A DNA stretch of 64,000 nucleotides, from positions 21,296 through 85,295 of the forward strand of contig JAABSI010000003.1 in the NCBI GenBank assembly GCA_011390455.1, read 5' to 3'. Source of the DNA: Trueperaceae bacterium (GTDB lineage Bacteria; Deinococcota; Deinococci; Deinococcales; Trueperaceae). The notes under the pieces are model-generated. The model saw only the letters and a program-made list of their open reading frames with translations. It had not been told where the DNA came from and did not search any database. This document shows, one piece after another, positions 46,407-57,165 of this stretch (the first letter of the stretch is position 1; every line of letters starts with the position of its first letter). Position numbers and translations under genes: made by a program.

Positions 46407-48959
46407 ATGCCTACGATCGACCGTGCACGAGTCCTCGAGTACTTCCACCAGCACCCGGAACGCCCTTGGCACGTTCAGGACGTTCAGGAGAAGCTGACCA
46501 TCGACGACAAGGACGAACTGAAGGAGGTGCTGGACGCGCTCGTGGCGAGCGGCGACCTCATCCGCACGCGGCGGCGCTCCTACGGGCTCCCCAAGGACAT
46601 GAACCTGGTCGGGGGCCGGCTGCAGGTGACGTCGGGCGGCTACGGCTTCGTGATCGCCGACGAGCGCACGACCAAGGACCTGTTCGTGCCGTCCGACAAG
46701 CTCCTCGGCGCCTGGGACGGCGACCGGGTGCTCGCCCGGCCCGACCCCGGCACGACGGACAACGGCAAGCCCTCGGGCGAGGTGGTGCGCATCGTGGCGC
46801 GCGGCCACGACCAGGTGGTCGGTACCCTCGAGTACGCGCGCGGCTACGCCATCCTGCGCCCCGACTCGGTGCGCCTGCGCGAGCGCGTCCTGCTGGCGCC
46901 CGAGTCCGTCGGCGCCATCGAGGCCGGCACCCGCATCGTCGGCCGCATGGTGTGGCCGGAGGATTCGGGCGAGAAGGAACCCTTCGCCGAGGTCTCCGAA
47001 GTCCTCGGCGTCCCCGACGACCCGGAGGTCGAGACCCGCGCGGTCATCGTCAAGTACGGGCTCGAGGACGAGTTCGACGAAGCCGTGCTCGCCGAGGCCG
47101 CCAGCTTCGGCACCACCGTGCCCAAGACCGCGCTGCGCGGGCGCACGGACCACCGCCAGGTCCCGACCTTCACCATCGACGGCGCCGACGCCAAAGATTT
47201 CGACGACGCCCTCTCGGTGGAGCGCAGTGGCGGGCGCGGCAAGGCCCAGCGCTACCGCATCGGCGTGCACATCGCGGACGTCAGCCACTACGTCGTCGAG
47301 GGCTCCGCGCTCGACGAGTCGGCCAAGGCGCGCGCGACCTCGGTCTACCTGCCGGGCCGCGTGCTGCCCATGCTCCCGGAGGCGCTCAGCAACGGCCTGT
47401 GTTCGCTCGTCGAGGGTGAAGATCGGTTGGCGCTGTCGTGCTTCGTCGAGATCGACCGCGACGGCACCGTCCACGACGTCTCGTTCGCCGAGTCCGTCAT
47501 CCGCAGCGACGCGCGCCTCACGTACGACCACGTCCAGGCGTTCGCCGAGGGTGGCCGCCTCCCCGAGGGCAAGCGCAAGCTCGAGCGCGACGTCAAGGTG
47601 CTGCTCGACCTCGCCGAGGTGCTGCGCGCCTTGCGGATCGGCGCCGGGGCGCTCGATTTCGACTTCACCGAAGCGAAGGTCGACGTCGACGAGCGCGGCG
47701 ACCTTCACCTGACGCCCATCCGCAGCAACGCGGCGCGGCGGCTGGTCGAGGAGATGATGCTCCTGGCGAACCGCCTCGTCGCCAAGGAGTTGAACGACGC
47801 CGACGTCCCGACGCTCTACCGGGTGCACGAGGATCCGAGCACCGAGAAGGTGCAGGCGCTCCAGAAGGCGTTGCAGCGCCTCGGGTACGAGGTCGACCTG
47901 GACGACCCGACGCCCGCCGACCTGCAGCGGGTCCTGAAACAGGCCGCGGGCAAGCCCGAGCAGCAGATGGTCAGCGTCCTGCTGCTGCGCTCGCTCAAGC
48001 AGGCGCGGTACGCCGCCGACAACCTCGGCCACTTCGGCCTCGCCTTCGAGCACTACCTGCACTTCACCAGCCCCATCCGTCGTTACCCCGACCTGATCGT
48101 CCACCGGGTGCTGCGGGCGCGGCTGCGCAAGAAGCTGACGAAGGCGCTGCAGGGCCGCTGGGTCGACGCCTTCCCGGCCCTCGCCGATCACGTCAGCGAG
48201 CGCGAGCGCAAGGCCGAGGAGGCCGAGCGCGACCTGACCAAGTACTTCCACGCCGTCTGGGCGCGCGACCACGTGGGCGAGCGCTTCTCCGCCACGGTGA
48301 CCGGCGTGACCAACTTCGGCGTCTTCCTGGCCTTGCCCAACGGCATCGAGGGGCTCATGCACGTCTCGCAGCTCGACGACGACTACTACGTCTTCCTCGA
48401 GGACAGCCTGATGCTCATGGGCAAGCACACGCGCAAGCGCTACCGGATGGGCGATCGCGTCGACGTCAAGGTGCTGTACGCGAACCCGGTCAACCGCCAG
48501 ATCGACCTGCTCCCGGGCGCCTCCGAGATGCCCGAGGTCAGCGCCGAGGTCAAGGAGGTGGCCGCCGGCCTCAGCGCGCCCAAACCCGCGAAGCTCAAGG
48601 CGCCGCGCGACGCGATCACCGATGCCGATGCGCCCAGCACCCAGCGGGCGCTGCCGGGGCGGTCGCGGCGGACGAGCGGGGCGGCCGCCGCGCGCGCCGC
48701 CGCGCCGGCTGCTGCTGCAGCCGCGTCCGGCGGACGCTCGGGACGGCGCCGCAAGGGGCGCGGCGAGCGCCCCGCGCCGGCCGCGGAGCCGGCGGCGAGC
48801 GCCAAGGCGGCGGCCCCGGCCGCTCCGGTGGCGCCGGTCAGCCCGCCGCGCGACGCCGAGGGGCTGCCCGCGAGCCATCGGGTGACGCCGCGCCCGCGTC
48901 CGGCACCCGGCGCGCCGCGTCGGCGCCTGCGGTTCGCGCCGACGCACGACCGCGCCTGA
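46407..48959 (+). CDS. rnr: Ribonuclease R
   Basis: 850 residues from ATG 46407 (a GTG lies just before it). Exonuclease that degrades structured RNA 3' to 5'. Order: N-terminal winged helix (about 1-75), two cold-shock-like domains (about 80-240), the RNB catalytic domain with the Asp cluster DGADAKDFDDAL and conserved SNGLCSL, and an S1 domain (about 630-710, ATVTGVTNFGVFLALPNGIEG). The C-terminal ~120 residues are an Ala/Arg/Pro tail with KGRG and RRR segments, longer than in E. coli, likely for RNA contact. A TATGCT box lies 8 nt before the ATG. Confidence 0.96.
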   Translation: MPTIDRARVLEYFHQHPERPWHVQDVQEKLTIDDKDELKEVLDALVASGDLIRTRRRSYGLPKDMNLVGGRLQVTSGGYGFVIADERTTKDLFVPSDKLLGAWDGDRVLARPDPGTTDNGKPSGEVVRIVARGHDQVVGTLEYARGYAILRPDSVRLRERVLLAPESVGAIEAGTRIVGRMVWPEDSGEKEPFAEVSEVLGVPDDPEVETRAVIVKYGLEDEFDEAVLAEAASFGTTVPKTALRGRTDHRQVPTFTIDGADAKDFDDALSVERSGGRGKAQRYRIGVHIADVSHYVVEGSALDESAKARATSVYLPGRVLPMLPEALSNGLCSLVEGEDRLALSCFVEIDRDGTVHDVSFAESVIRSDARLTYDHVQAFAEGGRLPEGKRKLERDVKVLLDLAEVLRALRIGAGALDFDFTEAKVDVDERGDLHLTPIRSNAARRLVEEMMLLANRLVAKELNDADVPTLYRVHEDPSTEKVQALQKALQRLGYEVDLDDPTPADLQRVLKQAAGKPEQQMVSVLLLRSLKQARYAADNLGHFGLAFEHYLHFTSPIRRYPDLIVHRVLRARLRKKLTKALQGRWVDAFPALADHVSERERKAEEAERDLTKYFHAVWARDHVGERFSATVTGVTNFGVFLALPNGIEGLMHVSQLDDDYYVFLEDSLMLMGKHTRKRYRMGDRVDVKVLYANPVNRQIDLLPGASEMPEVSAEVKEVAAGLSAPKPAKLKAPRDAITDADAPSTQRALPGRSRRTSGAAAARAAAPAAAAAASGGRSGRRRKGRGERPAPAAEPAASAKAAAPAAPVAPVSPPRDAEGLPASHRVTPRPRPAPGAPRRRLRFAPTHDRA

Positions 48960-49094
48960 CGTCGAGCTGACGCGGCGGCGGCCGCGCAGCGCGCGTCGGG
49001 CACGAGGATCGATCGTATGCTGGATGGCGGAGCCCGTCCCCAACGTGTCCGCGTGCCACGCGGGCGACCACGTTGTGGTACGCTCCTACAAATG

Positions 49095-49122
49095 TTGATC
49101 TTGGATACCGCACAGGTACAGC
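49095..49122 (+). promoter_or_regulatory. Promoter candidate of the 49244 gene
   Basis: TTGATC (49095-49100) and TACAGC (49117-49122) are spaced by 16 nt in a locally AT-richer stretch, about 120 bp before the gene start. An alternative -10 is TACGCT at 49079-49084. Confidence 0.4.
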
Positions 49123-49243
49123 ATGTGGTATCCGCCCGACGAACACGCGGGGGCGGCCGGGCCGCCGACCCCCGGAACGGGGCGCGCCAGGATCGATACC
49201 AGAACGCCCCCAACGCGACCCACCCCATGGAGCGAGGGACCTG

Positions 49244-51472
49244 ATGGCCGACGCGTACCGCTACCCGCTCACCCGGATCTGCCTTCGGACCGGCTCCCTG
49301 ACCCTTCCCCTCACCTTGCTCGGCGTCTTCCCGGAACGCGACGACCTCGTCGCCTACGACCCGGAGAAGGACGCCGAGTTCGCGTTGCGGGTCGAGGGGC
49401 GCTCGGTGACCGGCCTGGCGCCGTTCTTCGAAGCGCACGACCTCGACGTGAACGACGAGCTCAGCATCCGACCGCTCGAGGACGGCCGCTTCGCCTTCAC
49501 CGCGGTCGTCCGCCCGAAGCGCCCGGACTACACCCGTCCGGACGTCGTGGGCAAGCTCCTCGACGCGGTCGTCGAGACCGGCGTCCCCATGTCCGAGGCC
49601 GAGATCCGAGCGATGCACGGCGACCTGCCGGGCGGCTTCCCGCTGCGGCAGGCGCTCGAACGCGAGCCCCGGCTCGCGCTGATCGACGGTCGCTGGCGGC
49701 CGGCGCCGGCCCCCGAGGCCGCCGCTCCTGCGCGCAGCGCGCCCGAGGTCGCCCGGTCGGAGCGCCCGGTTCCGGCCAGCGAACCCGCGCGCACCGCCGA
49801 ACGCGCCGCGGCGCCACCCGAGATCCGGGGTGAGCCGGCACCGACCCCGCGGGGCGATCGTGCCGACGCCGGGAACCTCCCGAGCGTCGAAGAGGCGGCC
49901 GAGCGGCGCCTCCGCGCCCGGCAGTCGCAAGAAGACTCCGCAGCGCGCGCCGAGGTCGAAGCCGCGCTCGAGGCGCAGGCAGCGCGCGAGGCCGAGATCC
50001 TGGAGCTCGTCCGCCGCGAGGAGCTCGAGGGCCACGTCGGCGCGGTCGCGTCGGCCACCCCCTCGGCGTCGTTCGACGATGGGCTCGGCGAGGATGCGAC
50101 CGCGTCCGAACCCGCCGCCGAGCGCCGGCGCAGCCGGGAGCGGTTGGCGCAGCACGCGGAGGACGACGTCCGGCAGGCCGCGCGCGATCGGCGCCGCGAG
50201 GGCCACGAGGAAGGGCAGGAGTCCTTCGGTTGGGACCTCCCGACGCCGCGTGGGTTCCGCTTCCCGTGGGCCCGCAAGGCGCCTGCCAAGCCTGCGGCCG
50301 CCAAGCCCGAGCCGGTGGTCTCCAGCGATCCCTTCCGCCTCGACCGCTTGGGCGAGCCGCGACCGGTCGATCGGAGCGCGCCGCCGGCGACGCGCGTGAC
50401 GCCCTCGCCGCGGGCGGGCCTGTTCGCCGAGGGCGCCGCCCTCAACTCGGCGACCTTGCCGCCGGGCGATCCCGCCAAGACCAAGAAGGCGCGCGAGTCC
50501 TTCGCGCGCTTGGGGTACCGCGTCGAGGGGCTGGCCCACGGCCAGCTGATGCTCCACGCCGACCTCGGGCGCCGTCAGGAGCGGGTGCTGGTGCACGTCC
50601 TCCCCGACGGCCAGCGGCTCGATTGGGCCGCGCTGCTCGCTCGGCGCCGCGAGGCGGGGGCGCAGCAGCTCGCGGTCGTCGGCGACCACCGCGACCTGCA
50701 TCGGCTGGTCTCGCCGGCCGAGCTCGCGAAGGCGACGCTCTGGTCCTGGGCGGGCATCGACCGCGTGGTGGCGCTGGCCGCCGACCTGCCGATCGGGCCC
50801 TTCGACCTCGAGCCGCACTTCGAGCGCGACGGCCTCTTCGAGTACGGTCTGGAGCGCTTCGAGCGCGCGGTCGCGCGCCGCGTCCAAGAGCGCGGCACCT
50901 TCTCCACCGTGCTCGAGCGACTGGCGTCGCTGAAGGCGCCGTCGGTGTTCGTCCTCGACGACGTGGTCGGGGGCGGCGACGTCCCGCGGGATCAGGCGTT
51001 GCGGGTGCTCGAGCGCCTCGGCGAGGCGCCGCTGCACCTGGTCACGCGCGTCGATTCCGGCGAGTTCTGCCTTCGCTACCGCGTCCACGATGCGTTGGAC
51101 GGCCTGGCGGCGTACGCGACGTCGCTGCGTGCACGGCTCCCCGAACGCCAGCGCGCGCGCGTGCGCGGCGTCGACGGGGGCGTCGATCCGATCGGCGCCG
51201 AGGAGCTCGAGGGGGCCGCCGCAGCTCCGGCGTCGACGGCGCAGGCCGGCCCGGGCGGCAGCGGCGTCGAACCGGCCGCCGCCACGAGCGACGAGCGCGA
51301 AGGCGAACGAGAGCTGGTGCCGGTCCCGGCCCGCACGGCCCCCAAGGCGGAGCGCGCCCAGCGGCTCCCGTTCGCCGGCCCGGGGTTGGGCGACGGCGAC
51401 GACGAAGAAGACGCGGACGCGGTCGACGTTTCGCTCGTGGCCATCAAGCGCGGGCGCGGCCCCAAGCGCTGA
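49244..51472 (+). CDS. Large protein of unknown function (winged-helix-like, coiled coil, C-terminal alpha/beta)
   Basis: 742 residues from ATG 49244, with GAGGGAC 4 nt upstream; no signal peptide or membrane helix. Residues about 1-85 form a beta-rich module. Residues about 90-145 resemble a small winged helix (VVGKLLDAVVETGVPMSEAE, LALIDGRWRP). A long Arg/Glu/Ala coiled-coil and Pro-rich region follows (about 150-400). Residues about 410-680 are an alpha/beta domain (FARLGYRVEGLAHGQ, RVLVHVLPDGQRLDW, AGAQQLAVVGDHRDLH) that faintly recalls restriction-endonuclease-like folds, without a full catalytic motif. The tail is acidic. No confident family. Confidence 0.6.
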   Translation: MADAYRYPLTRICLRTGSLTLPLTLLGVFPERDDLVAYDPEKDAEFALRVEGRSVTGLAPFFEAHDLDVNDELSIRPLEDGRFAFTAVVRPKRPDYTRPDVVGKLLDAVVETGVPMSEAEIRAMHGDLPGGFPLRQALEREPRLALIDGRWRPAPAPEAAAPARSAPEVARSERPVPASEPARTAERAAAPPEIRGEPAPTPRGDRADAGNLPSVEEAAERRLRARQSQEDSAARAEVEAALEAQAAREAEILELVRREELEGHVGAVASATPSASFDDGLGEDATASEPAAERRRSRERLAQHAEDDVRQAARDRRREGHEEGQESFGWDLPTPRGFRFPWARKAPAKPAAAKPEPVVSSDPFRLDRLGEPRPVDRSAPPATRVTPSPRAGLFAEGAALNSATLPPGDPAKTKKARESFARLGYRVEGLAHGQLMLHADLGRRQERVLVHVLPDGQRLDWAALLARRREAGAQQLAVVGDHRDLHRLVSPAELAKATLWSWAGIDRVVALAADLPIGPFDLEPHFERDGLFEYGLERFERAVARRVQERGTFSTVLERLASLKAPSVFVLDDVVGGGDVPRDQALRVLERLGEAPLHLVTRVDSGEFCLRYRVHDALDGLAAYATSLRARLPERQRARVRGVDGGVDPIGAEELEGAAAAPASTAQAGPGGSGVEPAAATSDEREGERELVPVPARTAPKAERAQRLPFAGPGLGDGDDEEDADAVDVSLVAIKRGRGPKR

Positions 51473-51523
51473 AGCGCGGCGGGCGGGCGGCCCAGCCGCA
51501 CGCCCCCCCACCGTGCACGAGGA

Positions 51524-51549
51524 CCGCCGCGCGGCGTACCGCGCGGCGG
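51524..51549. terminator. Bidirectional terminator hairpin
   Basis: CCGCCGCGCGG and its exact reverse complement form an 11-bp stem with a CGTA loop, in the 106-bp gap between the convergent 49244 gene and carB. Confidence 0.65.
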
Positions 51550-51578
51550 TGGGTCGACGTGCCTCGGTCCAGAGCGGG

Positions 51579-54674
<3,096 letters not shown>

Positions 54675-54974
54675 CGCGCTCCAGCGACCGCCGGGGGGCG
54701 GGGGTCCTCGCGCGTGGGGCGAGGGCATGGGGTTCAGGTCGGGCTCGGGCGGCAGGCGGGTTCGGTCGGCAGGTGGCGCAGGTGCGCGTGGGCACGGAGC
54801 GGACCGCGGCGCGACCGGCCTTCCGGGTCGCGCGGTATCCGGCGGAGTGTATCACCCCATTCCGCGCCGGCCGCGCGCCCGCGGCGCGCGGCCGTTGGGC
54901 TCGTGCCGCGGGTGTCTGGGCCTGGACCCGGCTCGGCGTCGCGGCCGGGCGTCGACGTCGGTAGCGTCGGCGCC
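54675..54974. promoter_or_regulatory. carB leader and divergent promoter region (300 bp)
   Basis: On the minus strand a TACACT box (54851-54846) predicts a start about 165 nt before carB. A perfect 8-bp stem (GCGCGACC/GGTCGCGC, 9-nt loop) at 54809-54833 lies at the beginning of that leader, as an attenuator might. I found no convincing PyrR-box or T-box. On the plus strand TAGCGT at 54962-54967 serves the Uma2-like gene. Confidence 0.4.
54962..54967 (+). promoter_or_regulatory. Leaderless -10 box (TAGCGT) before the Uma2-like gene
   Basis: TAGCGT is followed by 7 nt and ATG 54975 without a ribosome binding site. No clear -35. Confidence 0.5.
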
Positions 54975-55559
54975 ATGAGCCGTGCCCCCCTCACCGTCGC
55001 CGATCTCGACGCCTTGGCGGCCGCTGGGCAGCTGCCGGAGGCGGCCGCGAACGAGCTGGTCGCCGGGGTGCTGCTGGCGCCCCCGTCGCCGAGCGCGGCG
55101 GCGTTGCGGGCGGTGGCCGACCTCGCTGCGGCGCTGGTCGCGGCGGCGCCCGACCACCGCGTCGAGGTCCGCGCGGCCCTCGTCGCCGGCCCGCGCGATC
55201 TGCTGAGGCCCGAGGTCGCGCTGGTGCGGCCCACCTGGCCGCCCGGACCGGGCGCGCGGCCGCGCTTCGGCGAGCTCGCCGCCGCGCGCCGCGGCGCGCC
55301 GCGGGCGACGCGGTGGGCGGCGGCCGGGGTCGCGCTGGCGGTCTTCGTGGGGGAGGACGAGGCGCCGTTGCGCTGGCGCGCGCACCGCTGCGCGGGCGCC
55401 GGCGTGCGCGAGGTCTGGACGATCGCCGTCGGCGAGCGGCAGGCGTCGCGCTGGCGCGCCCCCGCCGACGGTCGCTACACCCGCCGGGACGCGCTTCCGG
55501 CCGGCGAGCCGGTGGCGCCCGACGCGCTGCCCGAGCGCGCGGTGGTCGCGTGGCGCTGA
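54975..55559 (+). CDS. Divergent Uma2-like (DUF820) protein
   Basis: 194 residues. The helix-strand order (LLRPEVALVRP, then AGVREVWTI) and the RWRAHRCAGAGVREVW helix match Uma2/DUF820 PD-(D/E)xK proteins, where the last motif is a K-x-R-x-Y helix before AGVxEYW. Here the expected PD is PE, and the E-x-K part reads VFVGEDEAPLRWR with Arg at the Lys position, so nuclease activity is doubtful. Length is normal for the family. The family is abundant in mobile and genome-plastic contexts; none is seen next to it. Confidence 0.6.
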   Translation: MSRAPLTVADLDALAAAGQLPEAAANELVAGVLLAPPSPSAAALRAVADLAAALVAAAPDHRVEVRAALVAGPRDLLRPEVALVRPTWPPGPGARPRFGELAAARRGAPRATRWAAAGVALAVFVGEDEAPLRWRAHRCAGAGVREVWTIAVGERQASRWRAPADGRYTRRDALPAGEPVAPDALPERAVVAWR

Positions 55560-55560
55560 G

Positions 55561-55576
55561 GGCGGCGCGCGCCGCC
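55561..55576. terminator. Palindrome between convergent genes
   Basis: GGCGGC-GCGC-GCCGCC forms a short GC palindrome in the 24-bp gap between the Uma2-like and S4 genes. Possible shared terminator; no U-tract. Confidence 0.3.
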
Positions 55577-55583
55577 GCGCTCG

Positions 55584-56219
55584 TCAGGCTTCGAGCGGCC
55601 CGTCGCTGCGTGGGCCGGGCGGGCCGAAGCCGCCCTCCTCGCCGTCTTCGAGTACGGCGTCGAGCGCGTCCAGGACCGCGTCCTCGACGTCGGCGGGGAG
55701 CAGCTCGAACAGCGCCTCGAGGGCGTCGGGATGGAGCGAGCCGAGGCGCAGGATCACCGCTTCGCCGTCGTCCTCCCGCATCCGCTCGACCACCCAGTCC
55801 GCCCAGCGCTCGAGCTCGGCCGGCGTCAGCTCGAGCGCGTCTGGGTCCGGATCGTCGTCCAGGTGGTCGGCGCGCCCGTCGTCCGGGCCGTCGTCGAAGG
55901 CCACGGCCACGCGGGGCGCGTCGTCGGCGTCCGCACCCTCGTCCGCGTACCCATCGTCCTCGGCATCCTCCGACGCGTCGTCGGTGAGCGCGATCTCGAA
56001 GCTCTCGCCGCCGACCTCGACCACGTCCCCCTCGACGAGCTTGCGCTTGCGCCGGGTCTCGATCTCGCCGTTCACGCGCACGTCGCCCTGCTGGATGAGC
56101 TGTTTGGCCTGCCCGCCGGTGCCGGCGACGCCGGCGAGCTTGAGCGCGTCGTCGAGCCTCAGGACGTCGCTCTCGTCGGTGTCGGTCGCGGGGTCGTGCG
56201 GTGCGTCGTTGGGTGCCAT
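55584..56219 (-). CDS. S4-domain RNA-binding protein with acidic extension
   Basis: 211 residues. Residues about 20-77 form an S4 domain (LRLDDALKLAGVAGTGGQAK, LIQQGDVRVNGEIETRRKRKL, GDVVEVGGESFEI) like the YbcJ/RlbA group of small RNA-binding proteins. After it comes a highly acidic Asp/Glu-rich linker (about 80-130) and a helical domain (LTPAELERWADWVVERM, ALFELLPADVEDAVLDALDAVL). Most S4 family members stop after the first domain, so the 130-residue tail is unusual. It probably binds structured RNA. It lies 16 bp downstream of pheA on the same strand. Confidence 0.85.
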   Translation of the reverse strand: MAPNDAPHDPATDTDESDVLRLDDALKLAGVAGTGGQAKQLIQQGDVRVNGEIETRRKRKLVEGDVVEVGGESFEIALTDDASEDAEDDGYADEGADADDAPRVAVAFDDGPDDGRADHLDDDPDPDALELTPAELERWADWVVERMREDDGEAVILRLGSLHPDALEALFELLPADVEDAVLDALDAVLEDGEEGGFGPPGPRSDGPLEA

Positions 56220-56235
56220 GGCGCCCCTCCCGGGA

Positions 56236-57117
56236 TCAGTCGAGCTCGACCAGCGACGGCGCCGCCGGGTACGAGCCGAGGAACTTGACGAACGCCGCCT
56301 TGCGCATGAGCCCCGTCAGCGCGGCCGCCACGGCCGGGTCCTCGACGTGGCCCTCGACGTCGACGTAGAAGAGGTAGCTCCACGGCTTGTCGCGGCGCGG
56401 GCGCGATTCGAGCTTGGTCATGTTCAGGCCGTGCTCGGGGAACTCGACGAGGCAATCGACGAGGTCGCCGGGACGGTGGCGCGTCGCGAGGACCAAGCTG
56501 GTCTTCTGCGGTCCCTCGGCGCGGGTGACGGGGTCGGCGCCCAGGACGAAGAAGCGCGTGTAGTTGAAGTCGAGGTCCTCGACGTTCTCGGCGAGCACGT
56601 CGAGCCCGTACGCCGCCGCGGCGCGCTTGCTCGCGAGCGCGGCCTTCCCCTCGCCGCCGTTCTCGGAGATCAGCTTCGCGGCGCCGGCGGTGTCGAAGTC
56701 GGTGACCGCCTCGAACCCGTGCTTGCGCAGGTACCCCTGGCATTGGGCGAGCGCCTGGGGGTGGCTGTACACCCGGCGGACGTCTTCGAGGCGGGTGCCC
56801 GGACGCGCGAGCAGGTTGTGGTGGACGCGCACGACCTGCTCGCCGACCACGTGGAGCACCGAGTCCGTGAGCAGGTCGTAGGTCTGGTTGATCGAGCCGG
56901 CGAGCGAGTTCTCGACCGGCAGGCACGCGTGGCTGCAGCGGCCCGAGACGGCGGCCTCGAAGGCCTCCTCGAAGGTGGCGAAGCCGACCGTCTCGGCGTC
57001 CGGGTCGAACTGGAGCGCGGCCTGCTCGGAGAAGGCGCCCGAGACCCCCTGGTAGGCGACGACCTTCCGTCGCGTGGAGGCGGCGTCGCTGGCGGGGTGG
57101 GGCACGGAGCGCGTCAC
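56236..57117 (-). CDS. pheA: Prephenate dehydratase
   Basis: 293 residues from GTG 57117, with a TACGCT box exactly 6 nt upstream and no ribosome binding site (leaderless). Catalyses prephenate to phenylpyruvate in phenylalanine synthesis. The N-terminal PDT domain has VAYQGVSGAFSEQAA and the catalytic TRF motif in NYTRFFVLG. The C-terminal ACT domain (about 205-290) contains GLNMTKLESRP, the ESRP phenylalanine-binding motif, so feedback inhibition is expected. There is no chorismate mutase domain. Followed by the S4 gene. Confidence 0.96.
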   Translation of the reverse strand: MTRSVPHPASDAASTRRKVVAYQGVSGAFSEQAALQFDPDAETVGFATFEEAFEAAVSGRCSHACLPVENSLAGSINQTYDLLTDSVLHVVGEQVVRVHHNLLARPGTRLEDVRRVYSHPQALAQCQGYLRKHGFEAVTDFDTAGAAKLISENGGEGKAALASKRAAAAYGLDVLAENVEDLDFNYTRFFVLGADPVTRAEGPQKTSLVLATRHRPGDLVDCLVEFPEHGLNMTKLESRPRRDKPWSYLFYVDVEGHVEDPAVAAALTGLMRKAAFVKFLGSYPAAPSLVELD

Positions 57118-57123
57118 GCGCGC

Positions 57124-57129
57124 AGCGTA
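57124..57129 (-). promoter_or_regulatory. Leaderless -10 box (TACGCT) before pheA
   Basis: On the minus strand TACGCT (57129-57124) is followed by GCGCGC and the GTG start at 57117. Spacing is exactly 6 nt; no ribosome binding site. Confidence 0.65.
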
Positions 57130-57165
57130 GCAGAGCGCGCCCGGATGCCCCGTCCGGCGCTGGGG

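Noticed and set aside
49073..49243. In-frame extension of the 742-residue protein to 49073
   Set aside because: The added residues are Arg/Pro-rich with no similarity to a domain, and ATG 49244 has a ribosome binding site; the promoter candidate also lies inside the extension.
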